From Aquabacter cavernae (GTDB lineage: Bacteria; Pseudomonadota; Alphaproteobacteria; Rhizobiales; Xanthobacteraceae), in the NCBI RefSeq assembly GCF_003993795.1, contig NZ_RWKV01000003.1:236836-300835 (forward strand): a stretch of 64,000 nt of DNA, in the 5' to 3' direction. The notes below the pieces were generated by a model, which did not search any database, had not been told where the DNA came from, and worked only from the letters and a program-made list of their open reading frames with translations. Position numbers and translations under genes: made by a program. This document shows positions 46,069 to 55,483 of this stretch, one piece after another. Positions within the stretch are counted from its first letter, which is position 1. Every line of letters begins with the position of its first letter.

Positions 46069-46145
46069 GGCAGCGTAGCTCAGTTGGTGAGAGCGCCGGA
46101 TTCATAACCCGGAGGTCGGCGGTTCAAATCCGCCCGCTGCTACCA
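46069..46145 (+). tRNA. tRNA-Met (CAT), elongator type
   Basis: 77 bases including encoded CCA. The acceptor stem GGCAGCG pairs with CGCTGCT (a G-U at the end), the D arm is GCTCAGTTGGTGAGAGC, the anticodon loop is TTCATAA and the T arm is GGCGGTTCAAATCCGCC. It lacks the three G:C pairs next to the loop and the unpaired first base of initiator tRNA, so it is the elongator form. The anticodon stem closes with an A-C apposition. Confidence 0.95.
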
Positions 46146-46172
46146 TCTCTCCCTTTTCCGGTCTTCTGCTTG

Positions 46173-46338
46173 ATGGTGTCATCAAGGCGGCTCACGCCGG
46201 TGATCGGCTGTGCGCTGCGCGTGGCGACCAGTGGCGTCGTCCAGGCAGTGGACCGCTGGATCGCCTTCGGTCTTCAGGCGGCCGCGTGCGCTCCTGCCGT
46301 GCTGGTGACCACCGCCATCGGCAACCAGGCATGGGCCG
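46173..46338 (+). pseudogene. mntP-like relic, 5' part
   Basis: An open stretch encodes LTPVIGCALRVATSGVVQAV then DRWIAFGLQAAACA and VLVTTAIGNQAWAV. The first part resembles membrane segment 2-3 of MntP manganese exporters (typical form: TPxxGWxxGxxxSxxVExxDHWIAF), with the conserved Trp, His and other residues changed. It runs straight into the repeat element at 46339, and the matching C-terminal end lies on the other side. It reads as a decayed, interrupted gene. The identification is by resemblance only. Confidence 0.5.
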
Positions 46339-46444
46339 TTAGAGCATTTCCGAGCGAAGTGTGAAGCGGTTCGCGTGAAGGAAGTGCGTAAAAACAAAAA
46401 GTTAGAGTGTTTCAGCGCTTCCATGAAAAGCTGAAACACTCTAG
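46339..46444 (+). repeat. Rhizobial-type intergenic repeat with long terminal hairpin
   Basis: About 105 bases, AT-richer than its surroundings, starting TTAGAGCATTTCCGAGCGAA and ending in an inverted repeat: TAGAGTGTTTCAGC (46403-46416) pairs perfectly with GCTGAAACACTCTA (46430-46443) around 13 bases. Similar elements (AGAGCATTTYCG... then a GAAA hairpin) are scattered between genes in many Hyphomicrobiales. Here it sits inside the mntP-like relic. Confidence 0.65.
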
Positions 46445-46507
46445 GCGGCGGGCGTCGCCTTGTGCCTGCTGGGCGTCAAGATCCTCATCGAGCACCTGAC
46501 CGCCTGA
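46445..46507 (+). pseudogene. mntP-like relic, 3' part
   Basis: Directly after the repeat the bases encode AAGVALCLLGVKILIEHLTA and then TGA, very like the last membrane segment and terminus of MntP exporters (GxxLxxxGxKILIEHL). Together with the 46173 fragment it suggests one former gene split by the repeat, with internal deletion, since the central part of MntP is missing. Confidence 0.5.
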
Positions 46508-46630
46508 CGGCACGCAGAGCGGCGGGCACCCTGGAGCCTCTCCGATCTGCGCGGAAAGGCTCGACTTTGCCGGCAACCGGAGGCAAGGGGAGAAGACACT
46601 CTCTACCCTTCTCCAGCCGCGACGCGAGCC

Positions 46631-47917
46631 ATGGACGCCGATACTCCGAGCTATGATCCCCTTCGGCCGGTAGCCCCCGCGCGCCGGGTCTTCACGGCGC
46701 GCGACATGTTCGCCTTGTGGTTCAGCCTCGGCATTGGCCTGCTGGTGCTCCAGGCGGGCGCGCTGCTCACCCCGGCGCTCAGCCTCGGCACGGCGCTGGG
46801 GGCGATCCTGGCGGGATCGGTTCTGGGCGTGGTCCTGCTGGCGCTGGCGGGCGTGGTGGGCGCGGATTCCGGGCTCGCCTCCATGGCCATGCTCCGACCG
46901 GCACTTGGGGTGCGCGGCGCGTCCGTTCCCGCCGTCATGAACGTGGTCCAACTCGTGGGCTGGGGCGCGTTCGAGATCATCGTCATGGGTGATGCAGCCG
47001 ATGCCCTGGCGAAGTCCGCCTTCGGGGTCTCGGCGCCCGCCGCCTGGACGCTCCTGTTCGGTGCGCTGGCCACCGGCATCGCGGTGCTGGGGCCGGTCTC
47101 CTTCGTGCGGCGCTTCCTGCGTGCCTACGGCCTCTGGCTGCTGCTGGCCGCCGCCGCATGGCTGACCGTGCGCCTGTTGGCCACCCATGATCTCGGCGAG
47201 TTGTTTTCCCGCCCGGCCCAGGGCGGCATGAGCTTCGGCGGGGCGGTGGATCTGGTGGTGGCCATGCCTTTGTCCTGGCTGCCCCTGATCGCCGATTATA
47301 CCCGTTTCGGCCGCAACCCCGGCGCCATGTTCCGGGGCAGTGCGCTGGGCTTCTTCGTGGCCAATGTCTGGTTCTATGGGCTGGGTGCCGCCTATGGGCT
47401 GGCGGCCGGGGGCGATGTGTCGCTGGTGGTGGCCCTCGCCACGGCGGGCAGCGGGCTGGCGCTTCTGCTGATCCTTCTGGACGAGACCGACAACGCCTTC
47501 GCGGACATCCATTCCGCCGCCGTCTCCGCCGCCACCCTGACGCCGGGGCGCGTGCCGCTCATGACGCTCGGCTTCGGCATCGTCTGCACGCTGATCGCGC
47601 TCGCTTTGCCGCTGGCCCAGTATGAGGGCTTCCTGCTGCTCATCGGCTCGGTGTTCGCGCCGCTGTTCGGCGTGATGCTGGCGGACCATTTCCTGGTCCG
47701 CCGCCGGGTGGTGGCTGCGGACGACATCGACCGCAAGGGCGGCGCCTATTGGTTCGCGGGCGGCTGGAACCCGGCGGGTATCGGCGCCTGGGCGGCGGGC
47801 ATCGTCGCCTTCCATCTCATCGCCGCATGGCTGCCGGGGCTCGGCTCCACGGTGCCGTCGCTGCTGCTGGCCGGTGCCGTCTATCTGGCGGCGCGGAGCC
47901 TGGGCGGCGGGAAATAG
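46631..47917 (+). CDS. NCS1 cytosine-permease family transporter, CytX (hydroxymethylpyrimidine)-like
   Basis: 428-residue inner-membrane transporter with about 12 segments. The opening ARDMFALWFSLGIGLLVLQA and the PAVMNVVQLVGWGAFEIIVM region are those of the purine/cytosine permease family. PLSWLPLIADYTRF matches the conserved family motif near residue 215, and LLDETDNAFADIHSAAVS is typical of the CytX branch linked with thiamine-precursor uptake. I looked upstream for a TPP riboswitch and did not find one, so the substrate could also be another pyrimidine. Signal for a promoter lies in the 123 bases after the mntP relic but nothing clear is seen. Confidence 0.8.
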   Translation: MDADTPSYDPLRPVAPARRVFTARDMFALWFSLGIGLLVLQAGALLTPALSLGTALGAILAGSVLGVVLLALAGVVGADSGLASMAMLRPALGVRGASVPAVMNVVQLVGWGAFEIIVMGDAADALAKSAFGVSAPAAWTLLFGALATGIAVLGPVSFVRRFLRAYGLWLLLAAAAWLTVRLLATHDLGELFSRPAQGGMSFGGAVDLVVAMPLSWLPLIADYTRFGRNPGAMFRGSALGFFVANVWFYGLGAAYGLAAGGDVSLVVALATAGSGLALLLILLDETDNAFADIHSAAVSAATLTPGRVPLMTLGFGIVCTLIALALPLAQYEGFLLLIGSVFAPLFGVMLADHFLVRRRVVAADDIDRKGGAYWFAGGWNPAGIGAWAAGIVAFHLIAAWLPGLGSTVPSLLLAGAVYLAARSLGGGK

Positions 47918-47995
47918 GCACTAGAAGGCGACCTCCCGAAGGAAGCGGCGGCCTTGCCTTGGGCGCCATCGGCGGGTGAAACCGCCCGTGGCGGA

Positions 47996-48178
47996 TCAGC
48001 CGGTGGTCTTGTCGTCCACCTTGGCGTCGGGCGCGTTCTTCTTGATGGATTCGATGGCGGAGAGGGCGGACGCCTTGGCCTTGTAGCCCTCGGAGGCGAA
48101 CATGGTCTCGCCATTGGACGCCTTGTAGCGGAACCGGAACTCGCCCGCTTTGTCCTTATAGACTTCGAACGTCGCCAT
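47996..48178 (-). CDS. YegP-like DUF1508 protein
   Basis: 60 residues: ATFEVYKDKAGEFRFRYKAS followed by a GYKAKASALSAIESIKKNAP segment, matching one DUF1508/YegP repeat (the E. coli protein has two). Small cytoplasmic protein of unknown function. An in-frame ATG three codons upstream (48187) is possible. It lies downstream of lepA in the same direction with a 109-base gap, and converges with the permease gene. Confidence 0.85.
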   Translation of the reverse strand: MATFEVYKDKAGEFRFRYKASNGETMFASEGYKAKASALSAIESIKKNAPDAKVDDKTTG

Positions 48179-48287
48179 GATGTGCATCCATCCGGGAAGT
48201 GGCCCACCCGGATCAGTCTGCCTCATTCGCGCGGCGAGGGTAAAGCTGAAGTTGTGCTGCGCCGCCGCACGCGCATTGCCTGCGGGC

Positions 48288-50093
48288 TCAATCGTCCATC
48301 TTGAGCGCGGCGATGAAGGCTTCCTGCGGGATCTCCACCTTGCCGAACTGGCGCATCTTCTTCTTGCCCTCCTTCTGCTTGTCCAGAAGCTTGCGCTTGC
48401 GGGAGATGTCGCCGCCATAGCATTTGGCGGTCACGTCCTTGCGCAGGGCCTTGATGGTCTCGCGGGCGATGATCTTGGCGCCGATGGCGGCCTGGATGGG
48501 GATCTGGAACAGATGCTGGGGGATCAGGTCCTTCAGCTTCTCGCACATGGCACGGCCACGGAACTCCGCGCGGGTGCGGTGCACCAGCATGGAGAGCGCG
48601 TCCACCGGCTCGGCATTCACCAGCAGCGACATCTTCACGAGGTCGCCTTCGCGATAATCGGTGATGGTGTAGTCGAACGAGGCATAGCCCTTGGAGATGG
48701 ACTTCAGCCGGTCGTAGAAATCGAACACCACCTCGTTGAGCGGCAGGTCATAGGTGACCATGGCGCGCGCGCCCACATAGGTCAGCTCGATCTGGTTGCC
48801 GCGCCGATCCTGGCAGAGCTTGAGCACCGCGCCGAGATAATCGTCCGGCGTGAGGATGGTGGCGCGGATCCAGGGTTCGCGGATCTCCTTGATCTTCACC
48901 ACGTCCGGCATGTCGGCCGGATTGTGCATCTCGATCACGCTGCCGTCGTTCATCTCCATCTCGTAGATGACCGAGGGGGCGGTGGCGATGAGGTCGAGGT
49001 TGAACTCGCGCTCCAGCCGCTCCTGGATGATTTCCAGGTGCAACAATCCCAGGAACCCGCAGCGGAAGCCGAAGCCCAGCGCCGCCGAGGTCTCCATCTC
49101 GAAGGAGAAGCTGGCATCGTTGAGGCGCAGCTTGCCCATGGCGGCGCGCAGATCCTCGAAGTCCGCCGCATCCACCGGGAACAGGCCGCAGAACACCACC
49201 GGCTGGGCCGGCTTGAAGCCCGGCAGCGCCTCCGCGCAGGGGCGCTTCTCCTCGGTGATGGTGTCGCCGACGCGGGTGTCCGCCACTTCCTTGATGGAGC
49301 CGTTGAGGAAGCCGATCTCGCCGGGGCCGAGATTCTCCATGGCCACCATCTTGGGCGTGAACACGCCGACGCGGTCCACGTCATAGGCGGCATCCGCGCG
49401 CATCATCTTGATGCGCATGCCCTTCCTGAGCACGCCGTCCACGATGCGCACGAGCACGACCACGCCCAGATAGGTGTCGTACCAGCTATCCACCAGCAGC
49501 GCCTTCAGGGGCGCCTCGCGGTCGCCGGTCGGGGCGGGCAGGCGGGCGACGATGGCCTCCAGCACCTGGTCGATATTGAGCCCGGTCTTGGCCGAGATGC
49601 CGATGGCCTCGGACGCATCGAGGCCGATCACGTCCTCGATCTGCGCCTTCACCTTCTCCGGCTCGGCGGCGGGCAGGTCGATCTTGTTGAGGACCGGGAC
49701 GATGTCGTGATTGTTGTCGATGGCCTGGTAGACGTTGGCCAGCGTCTGCGCCTCCACGCCCTGGGAGGCGTCCACCACCAGCAGCGAGCCCTCCACGGCG
49801 GCCAGCGAGCGGTTCACCTCATAGGCGAAGTCCACATGCCCGGGCGTGTCGATGAGGTTGAGGACGTAGGTCTGCCCGTCCTTCGCCTTGTAGGAGAGGC
49901 GCACGGTCTGCGCCTTGATGGTGATGCCGCGCTCGCGCTCGATATCCATGTTGTCGAGCACCTGGTCCGTCATCTCGCGTTCCGACAGCCCGCCGGTGAC
50001 CTGGATCAGCCGGTCGGCGAGTGTGGACTTGCCATGGTCGATGTGCGCGACGATGGAGAAGTTGCGGATATGGGTCTGGATGCTCGCGGTCAT
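48288..50093 (-). CDS. lepA: Elongation factor 4 (LepA), ribosome back-translocating GTPase
   Basis: 601 residues, the usual length. The GTPase motifs are G1 AHIDHGKST near residue 15, G2 [14 protein letters not shown]3 DTPGHVDF and G4 [10 protein letters not shown]. The C-terminal LepA-specific domain ends in a lysine-rich tail ([20 protein letters not shown]). The ATG at 50093 ([16 protein letters not shown]) fits the family; a 15-codon upstream extension is not needed. Acts on stalled or mis-translocated ribosomes. Confidence 0.98.
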   Translation of the reverse strand: MTASIQTHIRNFSIVAHIDHGKSTLADRLIQVTGGLSEREMTDQVLDNMDIERERGITIKAQTVRLSYKAKDGQTYVLNLIDTPGHVDFAYEVNRSLAAVEGSLLVVDASQGVEAQTLANVYQAIDNNHDIVPVLNKIDLPAAEPEKVKAQIEDVIGLDASEAIGISAKTGLNIDQVLEAIVARLPAPTGDREAPLKALLVDSWYDTYLGVVVLVRIVDGVLRKGMRIKMMRADAAYDVDRVGVFTPKMVAMENLGPGEIGFLNGSIKEVADTRVGDTITEEKRPCAEALPGFKPAQPVVFCGLFPVDAADFEDLRAAMGKLRLNDASFSFEMETSAALGFGFRCGFLGLLHLEIIQERLEREFNLDLIATAPSVIYEMEMNDGSVIEMHNPADMPDVVKIKEIREPWIRATILTPDDYLGAVLKLCQDRRGNQIELTYVGARAMVTYDLPLNEVVFDFYDRLKSISKGYASFDYTITDYREGDLVKMSLLVNAEPVDALSMLVHRTRAEFRGRAMCEKLKDLIPQHLFQIPIQAAIGAKIIARETIKALRKDVTAKCYGGDISRKRKLLDKQKEGKKKMRQFGKVEIPQEAFIAALKMDD

Positions 50094-50153
50094 CCGCGCC
50101 GCATAGCATTGGGCCGGTTGGGCCACAAGGCGGCGCAAGGCCCGGCCCGTCGG

Positions 50154-52475
50154 TCAGGTCCACAGTTGCGCCACCCGCGCGGCGGCCAGTTCGCTGGTTT
50201 CGCGCTGGAGAAAGGCGGTCATGGCCGCCGCCGGCATGGGGTGGCCGTAGAGATAGCCCTGGGCGTATTCGCAGCCCCGCTCGCGCAGAAAGCGAGCCTG
50301 GGACGGGGTTTCCACGCCTTCCGCGATCACCCGGAGGCCGAGATTCTTGCCCAGCTCGATGACCGCGCAGACGATGGCGGAATCGAACGGGTCGCTGTCC
50401 AGATGGGCCACGAAGCTGCGGTCGATCTTTACCGCGTCGATGGGCAATTGCTTGAGATGGGTGAGCGCGGCATAGCCCGTGCCGAAATCGTCCAGCGCGA
50501 TGCGCATGCCCGCAGCGTACAATTCATCCAGGATGGGCGCCACATATTCGGAATCCCGGCCGAGGAAGACGGTCTCGGTCACTTCCACGTCGAAATGGCG
50601 CGGCTCCACCTCCGCGTCCCAGACCACGCCGAGAAGCTGGGAGGCAAGGCGCGGCTGGGTGAACTGCGCGGACGCGAGGTTGAAGGCGATGCGCCCGAAG
50701 CCGCAGCCCTCGTTCAGCCAGCTGCGTGCGTCATTGGCGATCTGGCGCAGGATGGTCTCGCCCATCTGCACGGCCAGCTCCGGGTCCTCGAACGCGGAGA
50801 TGAACTTGTCCGGGGGCGCCACAACGCCGTTGCCCTGCTGCCAGCGCATCAGGGCCTCCAGGCCCACCACGCGGCCGGTGACCAGCGAAATCTTGGGCTG
50901 GTAATAGGGGATGATGGTGCGCTTCTGGAGCGCGGATCCCAGTTCCCGGTTGATCCGCACCCGCTCCGTCATGGCGCGGCGCATGGCGGGCGCATAGAGC
51001 ACGGCGCGGTTGCGGCCCTGCTTCTTGGCGGTATAGAGGGCGAGGTCGGCGTCCTTCATCAACTCGCCGGGCGCATAGTCCGCCGAGGGGCACACCGCGA
51101 TGCCGATGGATGCGCGGCAGGAGAGCGTGCGGTCGCCATAGGCCAGCGGATGGCGGAAGTCCCGCAGGATGGCGTCCGCCAGATCCAGCGCCGCCTGCAC
51201 GGAGGGCTGGCGGGGCAGGAGGATGACGAACTCGTCGCCGCCCAGTCGCGCCACCGCCCCGAGGTCTCCGGCGAGATGCTCCAGGCGGCGCGCGGTTTCC
51301 ATCAGCAGCACGTCGCCGGCATCGTGGCCGAGCGTGTCGTTCACGTCCTTCAGCCCGTCCAGATCCACCAGCAGCAGAACCAGCAGGCCATCCTCCGGCC
51401 GTGCCGCGCGGATCACCTCGTCCAGCTTGGTCTGGAAGGCGGCGCGATTGATGAGGCCGGTCAGGGCGTCATGGGTGGCGGCGTGGTGCACCTTCTGCTC
51501 GGCCGCGAGGCGGTCGGTGATATCAACCACGCCCGTGACCACGCAGGGCCGCCCGTCCACTTCCGTGAAGGCGCCCGCCAGCAGCACCGAGCGCAGCTCG
51601 CCATGGCCGAGGCGGATGCGCGTCTCGAAATTGGTGACCCGGCCTTCCCGCGCCAGCCGGTCCAGGAAGTCGGCGCGGGCATTGGGGTTCTCATAGAGCG
51701 GGCCGACGCTCTCGACGCCGAACGCCTGGGGAGGGCCGCCGAAATAGCGCACGCCCGCCTCGTTGAAGCGCACGATGCGCCCATCCTCGACCTCGGTGAT
51801 GATGAGCGGGATGGGGACGGCGGTGAAGGTGTGTTCCAGCAGATGCTGGCTCTGGAGGAGGGTTTTGCGGGCGATGCGCTCCGCCTGGCTTGCCGCCCAC
51901 TCCATCCGCCCCTCGCGGTTGGACTGAACCGCCACCAGGATCATGACGAGGTTCAGCATGAGCATGGCCAGGGTAAGCCCCACGGCCGTGTCCCCTTGAG
52001 GGGGAATGCCCACATAGCTCAACAGCAGCGCCACGCTGCTGGCCATGCCGGTGGCGACGCGCCAGCGGAAGCGCAGCGGAACCGCGAGATAGGCGATGAC
52101 CGGATAGAGGACCATGCCCAGCAGCGCCACGTCGCTGCGGATCGACACCAGGAAGGCGACGCCCACGCCGGTGAGGCAGACGCCGGTGAGGAGCACGGCT
52201 TCGATGCGCTCATAGGCCTGGGTCCGGCGCAGGACGAACAGGCAGGCGAGCGCCACGAGGATGATGCCCACACGCGACCACAGGGCGACGGTGTAATGCG
52301 GCGTGCCCATGAGCCGCATGTCGCTGAGCATGAACAGCAGGTTCAGGGCGAGCGAAACCACGCCGAGAATGCGCGCATGGCGCAAGGTCTCAGCGGTCCT
52401 ATGGACCCGGTATGCCCGCTCCTGATCACGGGAGACGAATTCCCCCGTCCAGGCATTGAGCCGTGCTTGTTCCAT
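50154..52475 (-). CDS. Membrane-bound PAS-GGDEF-EAL cyclic-di-GMP protein
   Basis: 773 residues. An N-terminal sensor of about five to six membrane segments (residues 35-195) is followed by a PAS domain (LEHTFTAVPIPLIITEVEDG), a GGDEF domain with intact LGGDEF near residue 410, and an EAL domain with GLEALMRWQQG near residue 538, DDFGTGYAALTHLKQLPIDA and VIAEGVET. Both catalytic motifs look intact, so it could make and break cyclic-di-GMP. The gene is 60 bases downstream of nothing co-directional except lepA, which follows it. Confidence 0.93.
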   Translation of the reverse strand: MEQARLNAWTGEFVSRDQERAYRVHRTAETLRHARILGVVSLALNLLFMLSDMRLMGTPHYTVALWSRVGIILVALACLFVLRRTQAYERIEAVLLTGVCLTGVGVAFLVSIRSDVALLGMVLYPVIAYLAVPLRFRWRVATGMASSVALLLSYVGIPPQGDTAVGLTLAMLMLNLVMILVAVQSNREGRMEWAASQAERIARKTLLQSQHLLEHTFTAVPIPLIITEVEDGRIVRFNEAGVRYFGGPPQAFGVESVGPLYENPNARADFLDRLAREGRVTNFETRIRLGHGELRSVLLAGAFTEVDGRPCVVTGVVDITDRLAAEQKVHHAATHDALTGLINRAAFQTKLDEVIRAARPEDGLLVLLLVDLDGLKDVNDTLGHDAGDVLLMETARRLEHLAGDLGAVARLGGDEFVILLPRQPSVQAALDLADAILRDFRHPLAYGDRTLSCRASIGIAVCPSADYAPGELMKDADLALYTAKKQGRNRAVLYAPAMRRAMTERVRINRELGSALQKRTIIPYYQPKISLVTGRVVGLEALMRWQQGNGVVAPPDKFISAFEDPELAVQMGETILRQIANDARSWLNEGCGFGRIAFNLASAQFTQPRLASQLLGVVWDAEVEPRHFDVEVTETVFLGRDSEYVAPILDELYAAGMRIALDDFGTGYAALTHLKQLPIDAVKIDRSFVAHLDSDPFDSAIVCAVIELGKNLGLRVIAEGVETPSQARFLRERGCEYAQGYLYGHPMPAAAMTAFLQRETSELAAARVAQLWT

Positions 52476-52554
52476 GAGATGTCCGCCCCCGCGTCCATCC
52501 TAACTGATAGGCGGGGAGATGGGGGTCCGGCAATCCGCCTTTGGCGCGAATGGT

Positions 52555-53313
52555 TTAGAAATGGGCGAGGTATCCCCCATCCACTGCCAGGACATGGCCG
52601 GTGACATAGCTCGCCGCCTCCGAAGCCAGGAAGACGGCAGCGCCCGCCACCTCCTCCGGGCGCCCCCACCGGCCGACGGACGTGCGCCGCGCGAGCCAGT
52701 CCGCGACGCCCGCATCGGCCGCCATGGCGGCATTGGGCGTGGTGAGGAAATAGCCGGGCGCGATGGCATTCACCGTGATGCCGTGCGGGCCGAATTCGGC
52801 TGCCAGCGCCCGGGTCAGGGCTTCGAGGCCCCCCTTGGCGGTCGCATAGCCCGCATCTCCCTGCCGGGCGAGGGGGCCGGCAATGGAGGTGACGTTGATG
52901 ATGCGCCCGAAGCCACCGGCCATCATGGCGGGCGCGAGGCGCCGGCAGAGCAGGGCCGGCCCCATCACCGTGGCGTCCATGAGGCGCTGGAGCGCGGCGG
53001 CGTCCAGCTCCAAAAAGGCCCGCCGGTCCCGCGCGCCCGCATTGTTCACCAGGATGTGGATGTCGGGGGCGTCCGCCAGCGCAGCCTCCATGCCCGCGGC
53101 ATCGGCCACATCGAAGGCGAGGCCCTCGGCCATGCTGCCGGGAACAAGGCCCGTGATCCGCGCCGCCGCTTCCGCCGCGCGCGCCGCATCCCGCCCGTTC
53201 ACCAGCACCCGTGCGCCCGCCGCCGCCAGCGCCCGCGCCATCTCGAAACCGAGGCCCGACGTGGCGCCGGTCACAAGCGCGGTGCGGCCCTGGAGTGAGA
53301 AGGGGTGGGTCAT
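52555..53313 (-). CDS. Short-chain dehydrogenase/reductase (gluconate 5-dehydrogenase-like)
   Basis: 252 residues. The NAD(P) motif is VTGATSGLGFEMA near residue 14, NNAGA is near residue 90, the catalytic Ser is in IINVTSIAG, and the Tyr/Lys pair is YATAKGG near residue 155. The C-terminus VTGHVLAVDGGYLAHF is standard. Similar enzymes act on gluconate, 3-oxoacyl or cyclic alcohols; substrate not shown. Divergent from the DUF3011 gene across 181 bases. Confidence 0.9.
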   Translation of the reverse strand: MTHPFSLQGRTALVTGATSGLGFEMARALAAAGARVLVNGRDAARAAEAAARITGLVPGSMAEGLAFDVADAAGMEAALADAPDIHILVNNAGARDRRAFLELDAAALQRLMDATVMGPALLCRRLAPAMMAGGFGRIINVTSIAGPLARQGDAGYATAKGGLEALTRALAAEFGPHGITVNAIAPGYFLTTPNAAMAADAGVADWLARRTSVGRWGRPEEVAGAAVFLASEAASYVTGHVLAVDGGYLAHF

Positions 53314-53494
53314 GGGGATCTCCGGATGGCGAGGCGGCGCATGACGCCATTCCCGTGCCTCTCGTGCAAGCAGATGCGGCGTAAAGGGATGGGTGAGACA
53401 TCCCGGCGCAGGAAAAAAGGTGGACGGCGGGGCGCCGTAATTTTACCGCGCTCTTCGCGCGCTACTGTGCGCCCGCATCTGGGAGAGATCAGTG

Positions 53495-54283
53495 ATGAAG
53501 CCGGGTTCGTGGACATGGGTCGGAGCGGTTGCGGCCCTCATGGGCATGCAGATGAGCATGGGGGTGGCGCCCGCCTTCGCCGCGCAGACGGTGCGATGCG
53601 AGAGCTACAATAACCGCCGCTCCGTGTGCCCGCTGCCCAATCCCGGCACTGTGCGGCTGAGCAGGACCTTGTCCCAGTCGGGCTGCGTGCAGGGGCGCAC
53701 CTGGAATTACGACCGCCATTATATCTGGGTGGATGACGGCTGCCGGGCCGAATTTGCCGTTGGCGCGGGCTCGAAGGCGAGCGGGGGCGAGGCATTGGCG
53801 GCTGCGGCCGTGGTCGGCCTTGCCATCGCGGCTGCTGCGGCCGCGGGCGATGATGATCCGCCCCCGCCGCCGCCCCAGCGCTATGCCCAATACAACCAGG
53901 GCTATGGTCCCGGTTACGGTCCTGGCCCGGGTTACGGTCCTGGCCCGGGCTACGGTCCTGGCCCGGGCTACGGCCCCGGCCCCGGTTATGGGCCCGGGCC
54001 GGGCTATGGGCCGCCGCCGAGCCGCGGCAGCCGGGTGCCCGGCTGGATGGTGGGCAAGTTCGCGGGCTTCGCCCCGCAGCAGCGCCTGCGCATCGATCTC
54101 AACATCTTCCCGGACGGGCGGGTCATCTCCTCGGTCAACGGCAATCCCGTGGACGGCATGGTCCAGGGGCAGCGGCTGTTCATTGCCGGCAACCTGTTCG
54201 ACGTGACGCCCACCGTGAACGGCATCATCACCCGTCAGGTGGGCAACCCCGGCAACGAGACCCATTACGGCCGCGCCCGCTGA
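53495..54283 (+). CDS. Secreted DUF3011 protein with glycine-tyrosine-proline repeats
   Basis: 262 residues with a Sec signal (cleavage near AFA-AQ). The DUF3011 domain follows: VRCESYNNRRSVCPL near residue 33 and SQSGCVQGRTWNYDRHYIWV near residue 60, with cysteines likely paired. An alanine-rich hydrophobic stretch (ALAAAAVVGLAIAAAAAAG) precedes DDDPPPPPP. Then come five perfect GYGPGP hexapeptides (18-base tandem repeats at 53912-54001) and a C-terminal domain with FPDGRVISSVNGNPVDG. Start is the ATG after GGGAGAG; a GTG lies one codon earlier. Function unknown; cell envelope or surface role likely. Confidence 0.85.
   Translation: MKPGSWTWVGAVAALMGMQMSMGVAPAFAAQTVRCESYNNRRSVCPLPNPGTVRLSRTLSQSGCVQGRTWNYDRHYIWVDDGCRAEFAVGAGSKASGGEALAAAAVVGLAIAAAAAAGDDDPPPPPPQRYAQYNQGYGPGYGPGPGYGPGPGYGPGPGYGPGPGYGPGPGYGPPPSRGSRVPGWMVGKFAGFAPQQRLRIDLNIFPDGRVISSVNGNPVDGMVQGQRLFIAGNLFDVTPTVNGIITRQVGNPGNETHYGRAR
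53912..54001 (+). repeat. Five 18-base tandem repeats coding GYGPGP
   Basis: Units GGYTAYGGNCCNGGNCC(N) in frame within the DUF3011 gene. The first three units are nearly identical at DNA level; the last two differ only at third codon positions. The tract is prone to slippage by whole units, which would change length without shifting the frame. Confidence 0.85.
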
Positions 54284-54328
54284 GGGGCAGCTTTTCCCGA
54301 GACGCGAGGCCGCGCCGGAAACGGGGCC

Positions 54329-55483
54329 TCAGTCCAGGGTCTGGCGGAAGCGGGCGACCGCGATGGCCATGGCGATCAGCATCAGCGCCGCGAGGGCGGC
54401 GATATCGGGCGCGAGGTCCGTGAACCCCGCGCCCTTCAAAAGGATGCCGCGCACCATGCGCAGATAATGGGTGAGGGGCAGGCACTGGGAGATCCACTGC
54501 GCCCAGACCGGCATGCCCGCGAACGGGAACATGAAGCCCGACAACAGGATGTTGGGCAGGAAGAACATGAAGCTCATCTGCACCGCCTGGAGCTGGTTCT
54601 GCGCCAGGGTGGAGAAGGTATAGCCCACCGACAGGTTGGCGGTGATGAAGAGCAGGGTGACGATCGTGAGCAGCGTCAGCGAGCCTTCCACCGGCACGGC
54701 GAACAGCACCATGCCCGCGCCCAGGATCAGCACCCCCTGCATGATCCCCACCAGCACATAGGGCAGGATCTTGCCCAGCATGATCTCCACGGGATTGATG
54801 GGCATGGAGAGCAGGCTTTCCATGGTCCCGCGCTCCACCTCCCGCGTCACCGAGAGGGCGGTGAAGATCAGCATGGTCATGGTGAGGATGGTGCCGAGCA
54901 GGCCGGGCACGATATTGAGCTGGGAGGTTCCGGCCGGGTTGTAGCGCCGGTGCTGGGTGATGGAGAAGGGCGCAGTGCCCGCCGCATCCACGAAGCGCTC
55001 GCGCCGCAGCGCGGTGCGCACCGTGCCTTCCAGCGCGCCCAGCGCATTGGCGGAGGCCACGGGGTCGGTGGCATCGGCGGCCACCAGCAGAGCGGGCGCC
55101 TCGCCGCGCCGCAGGGCGCGCTCGAAACCGGCGGGGATCTCCACCAGGAACAGCACGTCGCCCGCGCGGATCAGGTGCTCGGCCTCCTGCTCGCTCGTCG
55201 CAAGGCGGGTGAACTGGAAGAAATCGGTATTCCTGAGCGCCGCCACGATGGCGCGGGTGGCGTCGGTATTTTCATGGGCCAGCACGGCGGTGGGCAGGTT
55301 GCGCGGCGTGGTGTTGATGGCATAGCCGAACAGAACCAGTTGCAGCAGCGGGATCATGATCATGGTGGCGAAGGTCACGCGGTCCCGCTGGAGCTGGATG
55401 AACTCCTTCGTCACCATGGCGCCGACCCGCCGCAGGAAGCCGCCGGAGAACAGGCCGCCGGACAGGAAGCCGCCCGCGCTCAT
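54329..55483 (-). CDS. ABC-2 type efflux permease (YbhR/YhhJ-like)
   Basis: 384 residues with one N-terminal membrane segment (VTFATMIMIPLLQLVLFGYA), a large extracytoplasmic domain, and five C-terminal segments. The ABC-2 signature region EVERGTMESLLSMPINPVEI lies near residue 225. Single permease for the ATPase at 55480, so a homodimer is expected. Last of four genes with 4-base overlaps. Confidence 0.92.
   Translation of the reverse strand: MSAGGFLSGGLFSGGFLRRVGAMVTKEFIQLQRDRVTFATMIMIPLLQLVLFGYAINTTPRNLPTAVLAHENTDATRAIVAALRNTDFFQFTRLATSEQEAEHLIRAGDVLFLVEIPAGFERALRRGEAPALLVAADATDPVASANALGALEGTVRTALRRERFVDAAGTAPFSITQHRRYNPAGTSQLNIVPGLLGTILTMTMLIFTALSVTREVERGTMESLLSMPINPVEIMLGKILPYVLVGIMQGVLILGAGMVLFAVPVEGSLTLLTIVTLLFITANLSVGYTFSTLAQNQLQAVQMSFMFFLPNILLSGFMFPFAGMPVWAQWISQCLPLTHYLRMVRGILLKGAGFTDLAPDIAALAALMLIAMAIAVARFRQTLD

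Noticed and set aside
46050..46364. Open frame starting before and running through the tRNA gene
   Set aside because: The first part is the tRNA itself; only the part after 46173 resembles a protein and is reported as a relic.
46508..46630. TPP riboswitch upstream of the CytX-like gene
   Set aside because: The conserved CTGAGA and ACCTGAT motifs are absent.
48177..52604. A 1475-codon open frame on the plus strand
   Set aside because: It runs antisense through lepA and the GGDEF/EAL gene, is His/Asp/Gly-rich as expected for the complement of GC-rich coding DNA, and has no domain resemblance.
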